This document shows positions 11,997 through 22,880 of a DNA stretch of 64,000 bases, one piece after another (the first letter of the stretch is position 1; each line of letters begins with the position of its first letter). Where the stretch lies: contig MNCI01011056.1 of NCBI GenBank assembly GCA_015680685.1, forward strand, positions 168,814-232,813. The letters run 5' to 3'. The stretch comes from Gnetum montanum (lineage: Eukaryota; Streptophyta; Gnetopsida; Gnetales; Gnetaceae). Below the pieces are notes generated by a model. That model saw only the letters and a program-made list of their open reading frames with translations, made no database searches and was not told the DNA's origin. A program made the position numbers and the translations under genes.

Positions 11997-13868
11997 ATGC
12001 CTCTCCTACAAGGCGACAATAACACCACACTTAGGGAGGAAGTTCATTGGAGAATCGATGAAGTATATGATAGTGAATATTGGAGTGTGCAACCTTATGC
12101 AGGAGTCTCCTATGTTTATGAACATCCCAACGATACTCAAAGATTCTCTTCATCCAGCTCTGACATCTCTAGTGAGGATGAGACATCCCATAAAACGAGA
12201 AGGCCCAAAAGGCTTATGACCTTCTCAATAACTAACAAGAACTTACTTGGGGATGATTGGAAGACTTACAAAATTCATAACAAATTTTACAGTTCCTTCT
12301 CTTCCTCTACTCCTTTCACATCAGATTGTGACATGAATGACTATCTTTCAAGGGATCAGCGTAGAACTAAAAATCAAGCTCACAAAGAAAATCAAGAACG
12401 CCAACATAAACAAAGGCAGCATCATCCCAGCTTACAAACTCACAACCTACTTAGTGATGATGAACACCTGCTAGCCACTAAGAGCTTAACGCTAATACAA
12501 GAGGCTGTTCGAATATCACGTAGGCATCGTACAAAGAGCTGACTACCCAGGCTCAATTTAAACAACTTTCTTGCATTTTCAGGAGGCTATGACTTAGATC
12601 CATATCAACATTTACAAGCCTTCCACGATGCCTGCACATGGAACAACATTGATAATGGGTGGCAAAAACTTAAGCTCTTTTCTATGACACTCGTTGACCA
12701 AGCAAAAGTATGGTATAGATTGTTAAAACAAAATTTAATACGACACTGGTCAACAATGGTAGAAGTTTTTAACGATAGATATCAAACCTACGCTAGAGTG
12801 TCAACCTTGAGGAAACAAATCCAAGGATGGAAACAAGCAAAACATGAACCCTTGGACATGGCCTTAGAACGATANNNNNNNNNNNNNNNNNNNNNNNNNN
12901 NNNNNNNNNNNNNNNNNNNNNNNNNNNNNNNNNNNNNNNNNNNNNNNNNNNNNNNNNNNNNNNNNNNNNNNNNNNNNNNNNNNNNNNNNNNNNNNNNNNN
13001 NNNNNNNNNNNNNNNNNNNNNNNNNNNNNNNNNNNNNNNNNNNNNNNNNNNNNNNTTACATCCAGAGTTCGTACAGAGATACTGTGTTAGACCACAGTGG
13101 CAACAATCCCAGTCGTGGGGGAATCCACCCTTAGACTGGAGGCACCCTTCACATTTTCCGATTCCAAATGCTTATAATGTCCAACATCCTGTTTCTTCAA
13201 CTGGGCCGCCATACTCTATCTCACCACAATACCATTCTTCACAATACCATCAGCCCATACCTCCAACACAACCACCACCTTATGCACCTTACATTCCTCC
13301 TAACTTTCAACATTCTCATCCTTTCCCTCCTTCCACAATGCCACCAACTGTTCCTAAGGTGTTTGTACCACCGCAAACCATGAACAACACTTGTGCTGCT
13401 GCTACTAACAGAAGTGAGGAGCCTCCTCAACATCAAAGACATCCTTTCTTTAAACATGGCCGTAGGAAGGGACAACATAACTCTGAGGCCACTGCATCTT
13501 CCAACGCAGCATAAGTCCAACAATGTGGTACACCCTTACCTTCGAACCCAACGCCTCATGTAACTTCATCAGGGCCACCAACTAACACTCCAACAACCAC
13601 AAGGCCCAATGAACACAACCATGGGAGGCATCAGCCCAATCCTTGCATACCATCTAACGGTCCTAAACATCATAGTGGGTCAACTCGTTATCCGGGAACT
13701 ACATCGTATGAAGTGCCCCACTGTGTTTATTACAAAGTGCGTAAAATCCAAGGGGATAAGTTTGGACCGGTGTCAATAATTCCAATATGCATGGATCCTC
13801 ATTCTTCATTTATTAATCCTTGCCATACTCAACCGTTTAGTTATGGGGGATATCCCCCATTTCAGTAA
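11997..13868 (+). pseudogene. V gag polyprotein, nearly intact with two stops and an assembly gap
   Basis: Structural capsid protein of the retrotransposon particle. The frame is open from ATG 11997 to a TGA at 12540-12542, and continues in the same +3 frame through 12684-13514 to a TAA, with residual coding to about 13868. Order of parts: an acidic Ser-rich N-terminus (residues about 40-60), a basic Gln/His-rich stretch, then the gag core with DPYQHLQAFHD, WQKLKLFSMTL and AKVWYRLL (about 12595-12730), then the gap. A Pro/Tyr/His/Gln-rich tail (13056-13520) follows. Both stops could arise by one C-to-T change (CGA to TGA, CAA to TAA). I see no standard CCHC zinc knuckle and no DSG protease motif. 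Confidence 0.75.
12875..13055. other. Assembly gap (181 N) inside V gag
   Basis: A run of N interrupts gag between the capsid core and the Pro-rich tail. Frame is preserved across the stated gap length, which may be coincidence. Confidence 0.95.
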
Positions 13869-15767
13869 CAAGCAGGATTAATAAATGTTTTTAATTTTCT
13901 TTAATTTTACAACTTTTTGTTTTCCAGTTTTTCATTTTTTAACTTTTTGTTTTATCTTTTTGTGTGTTTGTCTTTTTCAGTTTTTGTAAGTAATCTCATC
14001 TACGAATAAAACACTCATGTGGATCGTTGGTTGAGATGTGTTTTATGTTATTAAGTCATGAGTGATCAATTATTTGAAACAGTGAGCCCACTACATCCAC
14101 TCATCCACTCTATAAATAAAGAGGTTCTGTTCAAGGGTACAGTGATATTCTTGAAATTTCTAAAACTTAAAATTAATTTTGTGTTCATTGTACCCAGAAT
14201 GAAGAAGGATGGACCAAGAGGGAATGATTAGGGTGTGACATCAAGGGGACTTGTGGATTCTCTTTGGTGACATCTGTGGGAGTTATCATGCAATATGGTT
14301 GTACTAAGATCCTTGTAGATCTAATGAAAAATGGGAGTAAGAGTAATCAAAAGGGCACTCGAAAATCAAACGCTGTTCTAGGGGGTCCCACTGGAAAGAC
14401 ATGCACCCATGCCTGAAGGTTGGCGGCTTCTCTGGATTCAGTAAAGTGAAAAAAAAAAAAAAAAAAGAAAGAAAAAGAAAAGTGCCATAAAACAAAAATC
14501 ACTCCTCCCTTGTACTAAACGCCAAGTGATCGTACGCCTTGTTGTTATGGTACTCTCATAGTTGTTCATCATGGGATGAAACAATGCGATGTCACTGTTT
14601 AGAAGGATGGACTTGGTCCTGATCTTGGAACGATGGGTTAATGACACATTAATCATGCTTTACACGCAGGATTCATTGTACCCTGAGTTAGATACCTCAT
14701 GTCCCGATCTCTACGATCCCTTTCTCTACTCCGTCTCATCTCACTGTTCGTGTAATTGTAGCTCGTGTCTTGTGTAGCATAGAATTTTCATCTCATTCCG
14801 GTGATATTTACATGTGTGTGTTTTGTGAAGTTAGTGCAGATTACATTTAACCCTTCTAGTGCCCATGGACACTTTAAGTGTGATTACACAAGGGCATAAT
14901 AGGTTGAAACCTCCTTTGGGGAGGACCCACTTATGTAATTTTGTTGTAATCTTCATTAATTCTCCGGCTAGAACACACAATCTCTTACCCTCAGCTTAAT
15001 TTTTCCATTGATTTTTTTCCCTTATTACCATCACGTAGCCTTTTTCCCTACCATCTGAGGTCCTTATTGATAAATTCCACACCATCATAAATTTTGTGCC
15101 TTTAGAACTAGTTGAACTACCCTAGAACCCTTTAATAATCGTCCATATGTCCTTAGTTTACAATGATTAATTTCAAAAACATATAAAAAAATTCGGTACA
15201 TTCTCTATGTGCCCTCACTTCAATATATACATGATCCCCCTGTGCTAATCAACATTATTTACAACTGTTAACACAGGGGAAGTTTTTCAAATTTCTCTCT
15301 ACGAAGTGTGAGTACATGTCCCTTGCATTCATATCCATAACTCGCTTGTTGGTACTCCGATTTTCATTTCGTTTGAACCTACTTGAACCCGGAGTGTTCA
15401 GCTTAGTCGTGGGGGTGAGGGTACATGCTAAATAACATATAACTTTTTTGTACATGCCGAATAAGTGCATAAATTTTTTGAAATTCATCATCACCCGACA
15501 AACATCTTTAAGGGTAATTAGTTTTAAGATTAAGAATAAAATGTGTCAAAAATAATTTCATCCCCTTCGCTATACCCGAAAATTAAATTGGGAAACCACC
15601 TAAGAAAAAAGGACTCAACACTATAATCTTTCGGGACATGTTCTTCTAATAATTAACATCGCATGGAAATAAAGTAAATCTATTAAGGCAAGTAGTAAGG
15701 TATAACCTAACTTTGGTAACAACCTTACTAACTATTGGTCCCATGTGATTGCAGATGGCTCCGAAAC
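13869..15767 (+). other. V spacer between gag and the env-position ORF
   Basis: Noncoding. A T-rich stretch (13875-13990), a poly-A/purine run near 14449-14480 and several short phrases (for example gacatcaaggggacttgtgg, 14239 on) are shared with the H fragment at 20.25-20.97 kb; the block acccatgcctgaaggt is also seen at 23.75 kb. A polypurine-tract-like copy, agtcgtgggggtg, sits at 15405-15417. This is the place where relatives have protease to integrase, and no trace of those is visible. Confidence 0.7.
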
Positions 15768-16340
15768 ATGGATAACAGAAAGGTCCTACTCAAGGTGCGA
15801 TCGAAACGAACTCAAAGAGGTAGAAGACAAGGCCTTGCTGGACAACATGCAGAATCGGAGGAACAATCATTCAGCGTTCATCAAGAAGATCCTCCTACCA
15901 TACGGTCTAGGCAGGCAGAAGTAGGAGATACCCTCTCTGAAAGCGGTGCTTGGTACTTAGGGGAAATGTATCAATTTTGGCACAATGAAGAAGAAGGCAC
16001 CATGGTTAACATTTGTGGTGTGACTATTGACTTCTTTTTTCAAGCCATTTCAGAAGTATTAAACCTTCCAAACATAGGGCCAAAGGTTTCTCAGCACCAG
16101 TTGGACACTTTCAGAACCAAGCAACTTAATAAACTGTTGACAGAGAATAAAAGGATGGCAGAAGAAAAAGAGAAGGCTTTCTGGGTTGCCTCTATGGCAC
16201 AAGTGCAAACTTACATGCATGCCAAGGTACTCAAGGCCTTACAAGAGGAGAAACTCCAGGTTGTACTTCAATGCTATCAAATCCCAGACCTGGAGCACAA
16301 GAAAAAGGAAAGACACCTATGGAGGAGTCATCGCGACTAG
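15768..16340 (+). CDS. Env-position ORF of V (plant retrotransposon 3' ORF)
   Basis: An open frame of 190 codons from the first ATG; the frame is open from 15735. It lies downstream of gag and upstream of the polypurine tract, where Athila elements carry their third ORF. The N-terminus is Arg/Gln-rich and basic. The middle (about residues 80-110) has a VNICGVTIDFFFQAISEVLN stretch that resembles the V-x-G-x-x-x-x-F-x-x-x-x-I-x-x-x-L-x-L-P pattern of the 'putative plant transposon protein' domain of Athila 3' ORFs (from memory). The C-terminal 80 residues are Lys/Glu/Gln-rich and probably coiled coil. A CAG-ATGGC acceptor-like site lies at 15752-15759 in another frame. I see no signal peptide or membrane span. 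The role is unknown. Confidence 0.6.
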   Translation: MDNRKVLLKVRSKRTQRGRRQGLAGQHAESEEQSFSVHQEDPPTIRSRQAEVGDTLSESGAWYLGEMYQFWHNEEEGTMVNICGVTIDFFFQAISEVLNLPNIGPKVSQHQLDTFRTKQLNKLLTENKRMAEEKEKAFWVASMAQVQTYMHAKVLKALQEEKLQVVLQCYQIPDLEHKKKERHLWRSHRD

Positions 16341-16511
16341 GAACTACATGAGTTCCAAATTTTTGTACATATTTTGTGTGTTGTGTCCTTGCTTTGTTTT
16401 CTTCCCACACTGCGGCATCATCCCATTTTTTCCATCTAATAATCCCATACCTATCCACTGTGTAATCAATGTAGCTTGTTCTTACTTTAGCTCGAGGACG
16501 AGTTTTCATTC

Positions 16512-16524
16512 AGTCGTGGGGGTA
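16512..16524 (+). other. 3' polypurine tract of V
   Basis: agtcgtgggggta lies directly before the 3' LTR start, within the conserved block that begins near ctcgaggacgag (16490). Confidence 0.85.
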
Positions 16525-17429
16525 TGATGAGACCTGAATTGCTCATAGTGCTGGCGGCCGCGTTAAGGCACCCACGATAAGGCACCCACGTTGTATCATG
16601 GGTGGCGATGTATCATGGGCCACGATATCGCGTACGCGATATCACGTACGCAATAGCGCGTTTTCCCCGCTATATCACGTACGCGATATCGTAGTTAGCT
16701 ACAATTTCTATAAATAAGAGGTGGCTCTCCCTCATTTTCATCCCAGTTTTAGTGGAGCGAAGCTCTGGAAGTTTGATCCCTCCAGAGTTAGAATATTTCC
16801 CGTGTCTGCCCGCAGTGTGGTGAATGTGATTGTACGGTGTCTTTATTCGAGTGTGCCGTACTTNTAGTTAAGGAATCCGTTGCTCATCGCGATTAGTTTC
16901 TCACCCTTAAACTCCTAGAAGCAGAACGAGTACAACTTGATTACGAGCATTTAAGTGTGACTGCTTGGTAGCCCAGTGGTGTAGCTAGGGGGATCTATGC
17001 TTGGTAACCCAGTGGTGTATTTGGGGTCTGCGCTTGGTAATCCCAGTGGCGTACCTAGGCCTATGCTTGGTAGTCCCAGTGGTAGTTATGCACAAAGTCC
17101 AAGATGTGTACGGTTGATCAAGGAATCAGTTGCTCGTCGCACTTAGGCTAGATTAGATTTCTTACCCTTTTCCTCTTAGCTTAGATTTAGTTAAATATTA
17201 TTTTCCACTGCCTTCAGGAGTAGCATAGAATTAGGAACAAATCATACACCTCATCTAGACTAAACCATACATGACATATGCAAAACTAGTCTAGATGGGA
17301 AGACAGCGAACTGCGACCTAAGGCTAACTATCTAGGTGCCACAACTAGTCCATCTGCGGAGTTCAACGAGATTGCACGTGCGACGCTGCTTTTGTATGGT
17401 TGAGTGTAGGGGTATCTTGCAACTCATCA
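16525..17429 (+). repeat. 3' LTR of V
   Basis: 905 bp from TGATGAG to CTCATCA, clearly the partner of 10866-11861. Two differences stand out. The U3 palindrome region is expanded (16624-16690). At the single N (16864), about 140-200 bp present in the 5' LTR are missing, probably an assembly collapse or gap. Confidence 0.9.
16624..16716 (+). promoter_or_regulatory. Expanded palindrome module and TATA box of the V 3' LTR
   Basis: Contains the perfect 20-bp palindrome GATATCGCGTACGCGATATC (16624-16643), an overlapping degenerate copy (to about 16657), a third copy at 16671-16690, and TATAAATA at 16709-16716. The 5' LTR of the same element has only one copy. Confidence 0.65.
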
Positions 17430-19352
17430 TCAACATACACCAAACCAAACCTTTCCATGAGCTTAGGATAGCCAGTACACATGCTACCTCTATTGATGGA
17501 CAACCTTGCTCACTATTTCAGATCTCCTCCTTCCAACTCAATCATGGAGGAGATGGCCACCTATGCTAACAGTTTTAGGCCCTCAATTCTTTTTAAATAT
17601 TTGTTTTACACATTTTTCAAACTTTTCTTATTTTTGTTTTATACCATCATTCATATCTTTACTATTTCTTTGTTTTCTTGATTCATGTTTTTTACTATTT
17701 CTTCATCATCTAGTAAGTGCTCATGATGGTGGATTGCCTTATATCATATTTATTGCTAATATTTTGTTTTTACCTTTGAATTATGATGTTGATATTAAGG
17801 TATGGTTATTTTGGTAAAACAGGAAATGAGTTCAAGCTAAGGAAAGACTCAAAGGATGAAAAAGATATGACTTCAAAGGGATTCAATGCATTTGTGCTGG
17901 TCATTTTCTTGGGTACTTGGATGCTTATTTCTTGGGTTTTCCACCATTCTAACATTGTTCAAAAATCTAGAAGCTAAGTGAATAAAAATAAGTCTTTGCA
18001 TAGTGTGGTTGTCATGCAAAAAAAAGGAGAAAAGTGAGAATTCAAAGAACACTCCTTAGACATAATAAAGTAATATGGACTACAAGCATTGGTTATGAAA
18101 TTGGAAAGACATGTTACCCATGCCTAAAGGTTTCCTCTAACTAAGGTCCTTTCTCACTTCCTTCTTCTCAATCTCACTCTCCTTGGGATGGTGGTCACTC
18201 TTTGTGAAGGCATTCTTGTTACTTCAAGAGGATGGATTGCCCAGGTGTATTGATGTGAGGTCACTAAATGTGGTCAATTTGAGTCTAGATTTGGGATGAG
18301 GTTCTACTCAATCATCCTAACCATGAAATACACAAGGGGCTTTACACAACCTTGTTCTTGGGATTCCATTCCATTATCTCCTCTACATCTTTCTTCCCAT
18401 TTTCCACCTCATTGCTAATTTTATCATTATTTCATTTTAAGTTGATGCATTATTTTTATTTGGCGAATTCTTGTGGGTAAGTTTTTAACTCTTACTTCCA
18501 AATGGCATTCTTAGAGCGTATGAACTCTTTTGTTTGTGGGTTTGTTAGGGCATAAAATGCATGAGTTTGCTTTAGGGAGGACCCACTGGCATTCCTTTTT
18601 GGTGCAATTGTTAAGTTCATTTCCTTAAACATTTCGTGTAATCAATCATCTCTTATTTCATCCTCATCCATGACATCCATTTTATTAGCATTGTCATTGT
18701 TATTTTTCTCATCTTTCTTGTTCCTCATATTTTTCCATGTTATAGCTACCGAAGGTTCACTCTTAGTGATGGGGGCCCTACCACAAATTTTTTAATTTTC
18801 TCCATTTTACTATTTTCCTAACCCCTACACCATGGGTAGTTACATGTGATAAATCTTTAAACTAGTTTCTACCATAACCACAACTCAGACAATGTGCTTC
18901 ATATCGAGCAAGGTATCAACTGCATTGTGGTTTATCTATCTTTGCTCATTTGTGATTGTGTTGTGTGTGCAGATGGTGATCATACAAACAATGGACTGGG
19001 CTTGGAGGAAGCACTTAGGATGGATCAAAACTGGAGTATTTATGAAAGGAGCAAGTTTGGTGGCATGGCTATGGATAAATAATGGAAGGTACAATCTTAC
19101 CATTGGCTACAACACGCTCCATCTTCTCTCTCTCTCTCTTTTTCTCTTCAATTTTCCAAATAAAGGCTTGGATTTCATTTATGTAAGAGTGTTCACCACA
19201 ATGGTCATGAACACTAATGTTGTAATATGCTTATTGATCTATTCACTAGGCACGTTGAGTCTATCATCTCATTCCACCATCAATTGTTAATTAGTCAATA
19301 ATCTCATGGCTTTCCAATATTTTGTAAAGAACTCAAGGATGAGTTTTCATTT
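17430..19352 (+). other. W 3' internal region after the V insertion
   Basis: Resumes W at the pol 3' end. The first roughly 150 bp parallel X at 32930-33060 read in reverse, including the gagatggccacctatgctaa block. A T-rich minisatellite-like stretch (17580-17690), a post-pol block (17750-17880) and sequence matching the S and X 3' internal regions (18010 onward) follow. A second polypurine-like motif is at 18765-18777. A short ORF at 18973-19290 (106 codons) starts right after TGTGTTGTGTGTGCAG, as in S; its product is hydrophobic and has no known domain. Confidence 0.75.
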
Positions 19353-20247
19353 AGTTTTGGGGGTATGATGAGAGCAGTTACTCTAATTATTAGAGTGGTT
19401 ACTCTAGCGGTTACTTTAGCAATTATTCTAATTATTAGAGTGGTTACTTTATTTATTAAAGTAGTTCCTCCCAAGTCCATAAATATAGTGCCTAGGCACA
19501 CAATTGAAAGAAAGTCTTTCAGTAGTCAAGTAGCAAAACTCTTATAGTCTATTTGAAAGTTAGAGTATTTTCCAAATGTCCACAATAGGAGGTCTAAGTG
19601 TGGACAGATCTTTATTTGAGCATTGTGTACCTGAGCACATCTTATGTATGGCAATGAAGATGAGCTCTTTGATTCATCCTTACAACACTTGAGATTTGTT
19701 TTCTTACACATTTCTTCTATTTCATTTTCTTATGCATATATTTTATTTTATTTTATTTTATGCACTTTACATTTTTATTATTAGCACAACAATTCATTTT
19801 GATCAATTAAGCAAATCGTTAAATTACACAAGCACGACCACTTTGAGCATGAGTGTAATGCCTGGTAATCTAGTAATGATTAGAGTTTGGTAATTCCAGC
19901 AGTGTTGCACTAGTTCATGATATGTACGCCAACTGGGAACAAATGCTGGTGTTAAGATTAGTTAGAACTTAGTTAATGAGTAGTTAAGTTAAATTAGTCA
20001 CTTAGTTATCTCTCTCTTTCCCTATTAGCATAGGATATAAAAACATAAAAGCTATAAAAATCATATGTCTCAAGCTTACTTAACCATACAATTGTGACTT
20101 ACAGGTAATTTTGGGAAGACAATGATCAATTAACTTGTCTTTGTTCCAGAAGGGCACATAAGCACTTAGTCCTTGGAATTTGACTGAATCATGCATGAAA
20201 CGCTCGTATTCATATGGTTGAGTGTAAAGGTACCTCTCTGCTTATCA
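19353..20247 (+). repeat. Polypurine tract and 3' LTR of W
   Basis: PPT agttttgggggta (19353-19365), then the LTR 19366-20247 (882 bp, TGATGAG to CTTATCA). Its U3 lacks the GATATC palindromes. Instead it has three or more copies of an AT-rich near-palindrome (ACTCTAATTATTAGAGT type) in 19376-19460, then a TATA-like cataaatatag. The right flank ttaac completes the target duplication. Confidence 0.85.
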
Positions 20248-20990
20248 TTAACCCATTTCATCTTTTGCTTAAATTTTTTTAATAATAGTTGTGGGGGTGT
20301 CCACTGTGACACTTAGGCACTAAACCTTTTCTTTTCTTACTACTTTTTCATATTCTTTGATATTTTTTCTTTGCTTCTATAATTTTCCCATTTATCAATA
20401 ATTTTCCATTCTTTGATTCTTTTTAAATTCTTTTTGTATTTTTGCGTTCTTATCATCTTTTACTATTCTTATCAATTTTTCTACGATTTTTCATCATCTT
20501 TCTTGTACATACTTTTGCCAATTTTTTCAATAAAGTCCAAAGGAATAAAGAAAGATGTAATCCTAATAATGTAAAAATTACTCTATACTATCAAATCATG
20601 GAAGGAACGATTCTATATATAGTGAGACCACATCATCCATCCACTCATTTCTAACAATAAAAGACTCTTATCATAGCCATAATGATATTTTTTCATAATA
20701 AATATTAAATAAACTTATGATCATTATGCCCAAATAGAAAAATGAAGAACCAAGTGGGAATGAAACGTGTGTGACATCAAGGGGATTTGTGAATTCTCTA
20801 AGGCTACTATTATAAGTTTTATCCTATTATTAATTTGTATTATTTACTTGAGTTCTAATGAAAAATAGAAGAATGTCTAAAATAAGTGCTACCTTACCAT
20901 GTCACTAGAAAGACATGTTACCCATGCTTGAAGGTAGTCCTCTGGTAAGGTTAACATAGTAAAAACATAATAAATGCATAGAATACAATT
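20248..20990 (+). mobile_element. Continuation of host element H (3' internal region)
   Basis: Starts at the right-hand TTAAC duplication of W. The order of blocks follows V's spacer: gtgggggtgtcc at about 20289, T-rich 20330-20530, the catcca-ccactcattt block near 20635, gacatcaaggggatttgtga at about 20780, and the acccatgcttgaaggt block near 20920. It is noncoding. No 3' LTR of H was found farther right. Confidence 0.65.
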
Positions 20991-22214
20991 TCTAGGGTTT
21001 CCATTGAGAAGACATGTTACTCTTGTTGACTATTTAGGACTATCAATGTTGTGGGCCTCTAATCTCATAACTTTAGGGTCATGGGAAATGAATGTGTTAT
21101 TCAAAAATTTTTATGTGCTTGCTAGTTTCTAGTAACATCAAGGACTAGATATCTCTAAATAGACTTAGTGGTTATGAAATGAACTAAACATGAGTATGTG
21201 TTTGTTGTTGTGAATGTTAAAATGATGGGGGCTATGTATGACACTATATTTGGCTATCATAAAAGAAATTTAGCTTTGTCAAATAATATGAGTTGTTGAA
21301 GGTTCCTATTTTGTTAAATCACTTAGTTTATATAGTCCTTATAGTACATTACTTGTAACAAATAAAATTTCACAAAAACATTTGAGCACAATTCTACAAA
21401 TCCACTCTTAATTTCTCTCACAAAGAAATTTCCACAAGAAAACTAGAAATAGAGCAAGATTCAATAGGTTTTAGAAAGAGAAAAGAAAAGAAAGTAGATT
21501 GTTGTGGGATCTCAAATATTTAAGCAAGATAAATTAACATAAGGAAACACTTTGCAATAAAGTCATAACCATATTTGCCAAGTGTTCTTTTCTTGATAGT
21601 TACAACCACCAAGGTAATTAATCATAATTATCATAGATAATTGACAAGTGTTCAATTCATATGGGGCATTGAACAAGTGTCGCATGATAAGTTTTTTTCT
21701 TTTTTCCTTTTTAATTTTTATTTTTTTCTATTTTTAACTTTTTTTCCTTCTTAATTTTCTTTTATTTTTATTTTTAACATAGACTACTCTACATTGGAAC
21801 CTTTGCCCCTTTGTACATAGTGACTAATGAGAATATAAAGCAATGCAATAAAATAAACATTCATGGGCAAATAAATCCATATGATAAACTGCCACCATTC
21901 ATCATTAACGGTAGTTGTTATGAATTTTTGTTATGTTTCTTCCTTCGACATCGGAACTCTAAAAACTCTCTGTGCTAAAATGTCCTGTAACCACTTGTCG
22001 CTGGATGGGCGTGGATTCGGATGTACACAGCGGCACTGCAGCGCTGCCTGCTGAACACAGAGTAAAGCAACATTAGGGCTCCACACAGACACGTTGATCC
22101 CTACTGCCATTCCAAGTGCTCTCGCTGTCATCATCACAATTCAGTTGGAGCGGGACATTTGGAACAATTCGCACAATTCAGTTATCCTATTCTTGACAAT
22201 GGTTCCATGATCAC
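20991..22214. other. Unassigned AT-rich stretch
   Basis: No convincing gene or LTR. It contains a T-rich run (21690-21780). At 22180-22240 there is a direct repeat of cagttatcctattcttgaca, two copies 38 bp apart, at the edge of the GT47 pseudogene. Confidence 0.5.
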
Positions 22215-22880
22215 AGTTATCCTATTCTTGACAACTGCCTGTACGACGCTTTCCAGGACCTCAATGCAACACCTTGGATACTCCATCGTGCTGCTACCTT
22301 GTTACTGTACCATGTGTCATCAAATTCATCTTCGGCAGAATATGTCCTTTTTGGGTTGGAATCCTTCGAACGTATTGCGGTCGCCCAGTACGTGGATGGG
22401 GTTTCCGTACATATCCTTATTTGCTTTGGACGCTTACAGCTCCCAGTCATGGCATCAGCACTGCGTTTCCGGAGACAACGTGAGCATAATCGGCCATGAA
22501 GTAGCATGAAGTTATGGAGCGGTGCGTAACTGTGATCGTGCTTGTAGTGATAGCTCACCATCATCACCACGTTGAATGGCAGAAAATAGACGTGAGCTTG
22601 TGTTGGATCTTAGGTCAGGAAAGGGTTTCCCAGCTCCATCTTGTGGATGAACCGACCCTCTATTCTATATATGTTCTTTCATGGCCCGTTGTGAACCAAC
22701 GGAGGCTCTGCTTCTTCGTAAATCTCCATCTCCTTGTAACTCCAATGGAAAACTCTGGCATCATGGTAGACTCTACCTTTGGGGACGTACTCTGAGGAGA
22801 TGCTGTTGGGAAGCCTGAATTGGGCTTGGCAGCGATTCTGATAACAGATCTTGCCTTGCGCAGGTCTACTTTCATTGGCA
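22215..22880 (-). pseudogene. GT47 exostosin-type glycosyltransferase pseudogene fragment
   Basis: Read on the minus strand, several frames together give the GT47 (exostosin) order. First comes VDLRKARSVIRIAA (about 22850), as in the Leu/Arg/Ala-rich stem. EYVPKG and FHWSYKEME follow (about 22780), then YEEAEPPLVHNGP, then an IYRIEGRFIHKMELGNPF block (about 22660). AHVYFLPFNVVMMV is near 22570, CHDW near 22450, and FEGFQPKKDI near 22350. These fit plant Golgi glycosyltransferases of the family that builds wall polysaccharides (family knowledge). At least three frame changes and several stops break it. The N-terminal membrane anchor and the C-terminal donor-binding part are missing or unrecognisable. 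There are no visible introns, so it could be a gene fragment or a captured piece. Confidence 0.75.

Larger units (their letters stand above)
10866..17429 (+). mobile_element. Element V: gag-only (non-autonomous) LTR retrotransposon
   Basis: A complete element of about 6.6 kb. It has a 5' LTR, a tRNA-Asp primer-binding site, one gag region, a noncoding spacer, an env-position ORF, a polypurine tract and a 3' LTR. The flanks tcaat (10861-10865) and tcaac (17430-17434) are a target duplication with one change. No protease, RT or integrase can be found between gag and the 3' ORF, although a 181-base assembly gap lies inside gag. It would need enzymes from a relative such as W or X, whose PBS, PPT and LTR ends it shares. 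It is the best-preserved element in the left half of the window. Confidence 0.88.
6762..20247 (+). mobile_element. Element W: Athila-like retrotransposon carrying nested V
   Basis: Flanked by perfect 5-bp duplications ttaac (6757-6761 and 20248-20252). The left LTR is reduced to a 61-bp stub. The gag C-terminal part, PR, RT, RNase H and integrase follow, then nested V (10866-17429), then the rest of the 3' internal region, polypurine tract and 3' LTR (19366-20247). The codons before V (LLVN) continue after it with a reading that matches the same region of H at 6685 and of X at about 33.0 kb, which shows that V is an insertion. W itself lies in H just downstream of H's pol. Confidence 0.85.

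Noticed and set aside
15255-15494. 79-codon minus-strand ORF in V
   Set aside because: No homology or conserved context; it overlaps the second polypurine-like motif and is likely chance.
22159-22509. 116-codon plus-strand ORF
   Set aside because: It is the shadow of the minus-strand GT47 motifs, which are recognisable and in family order.
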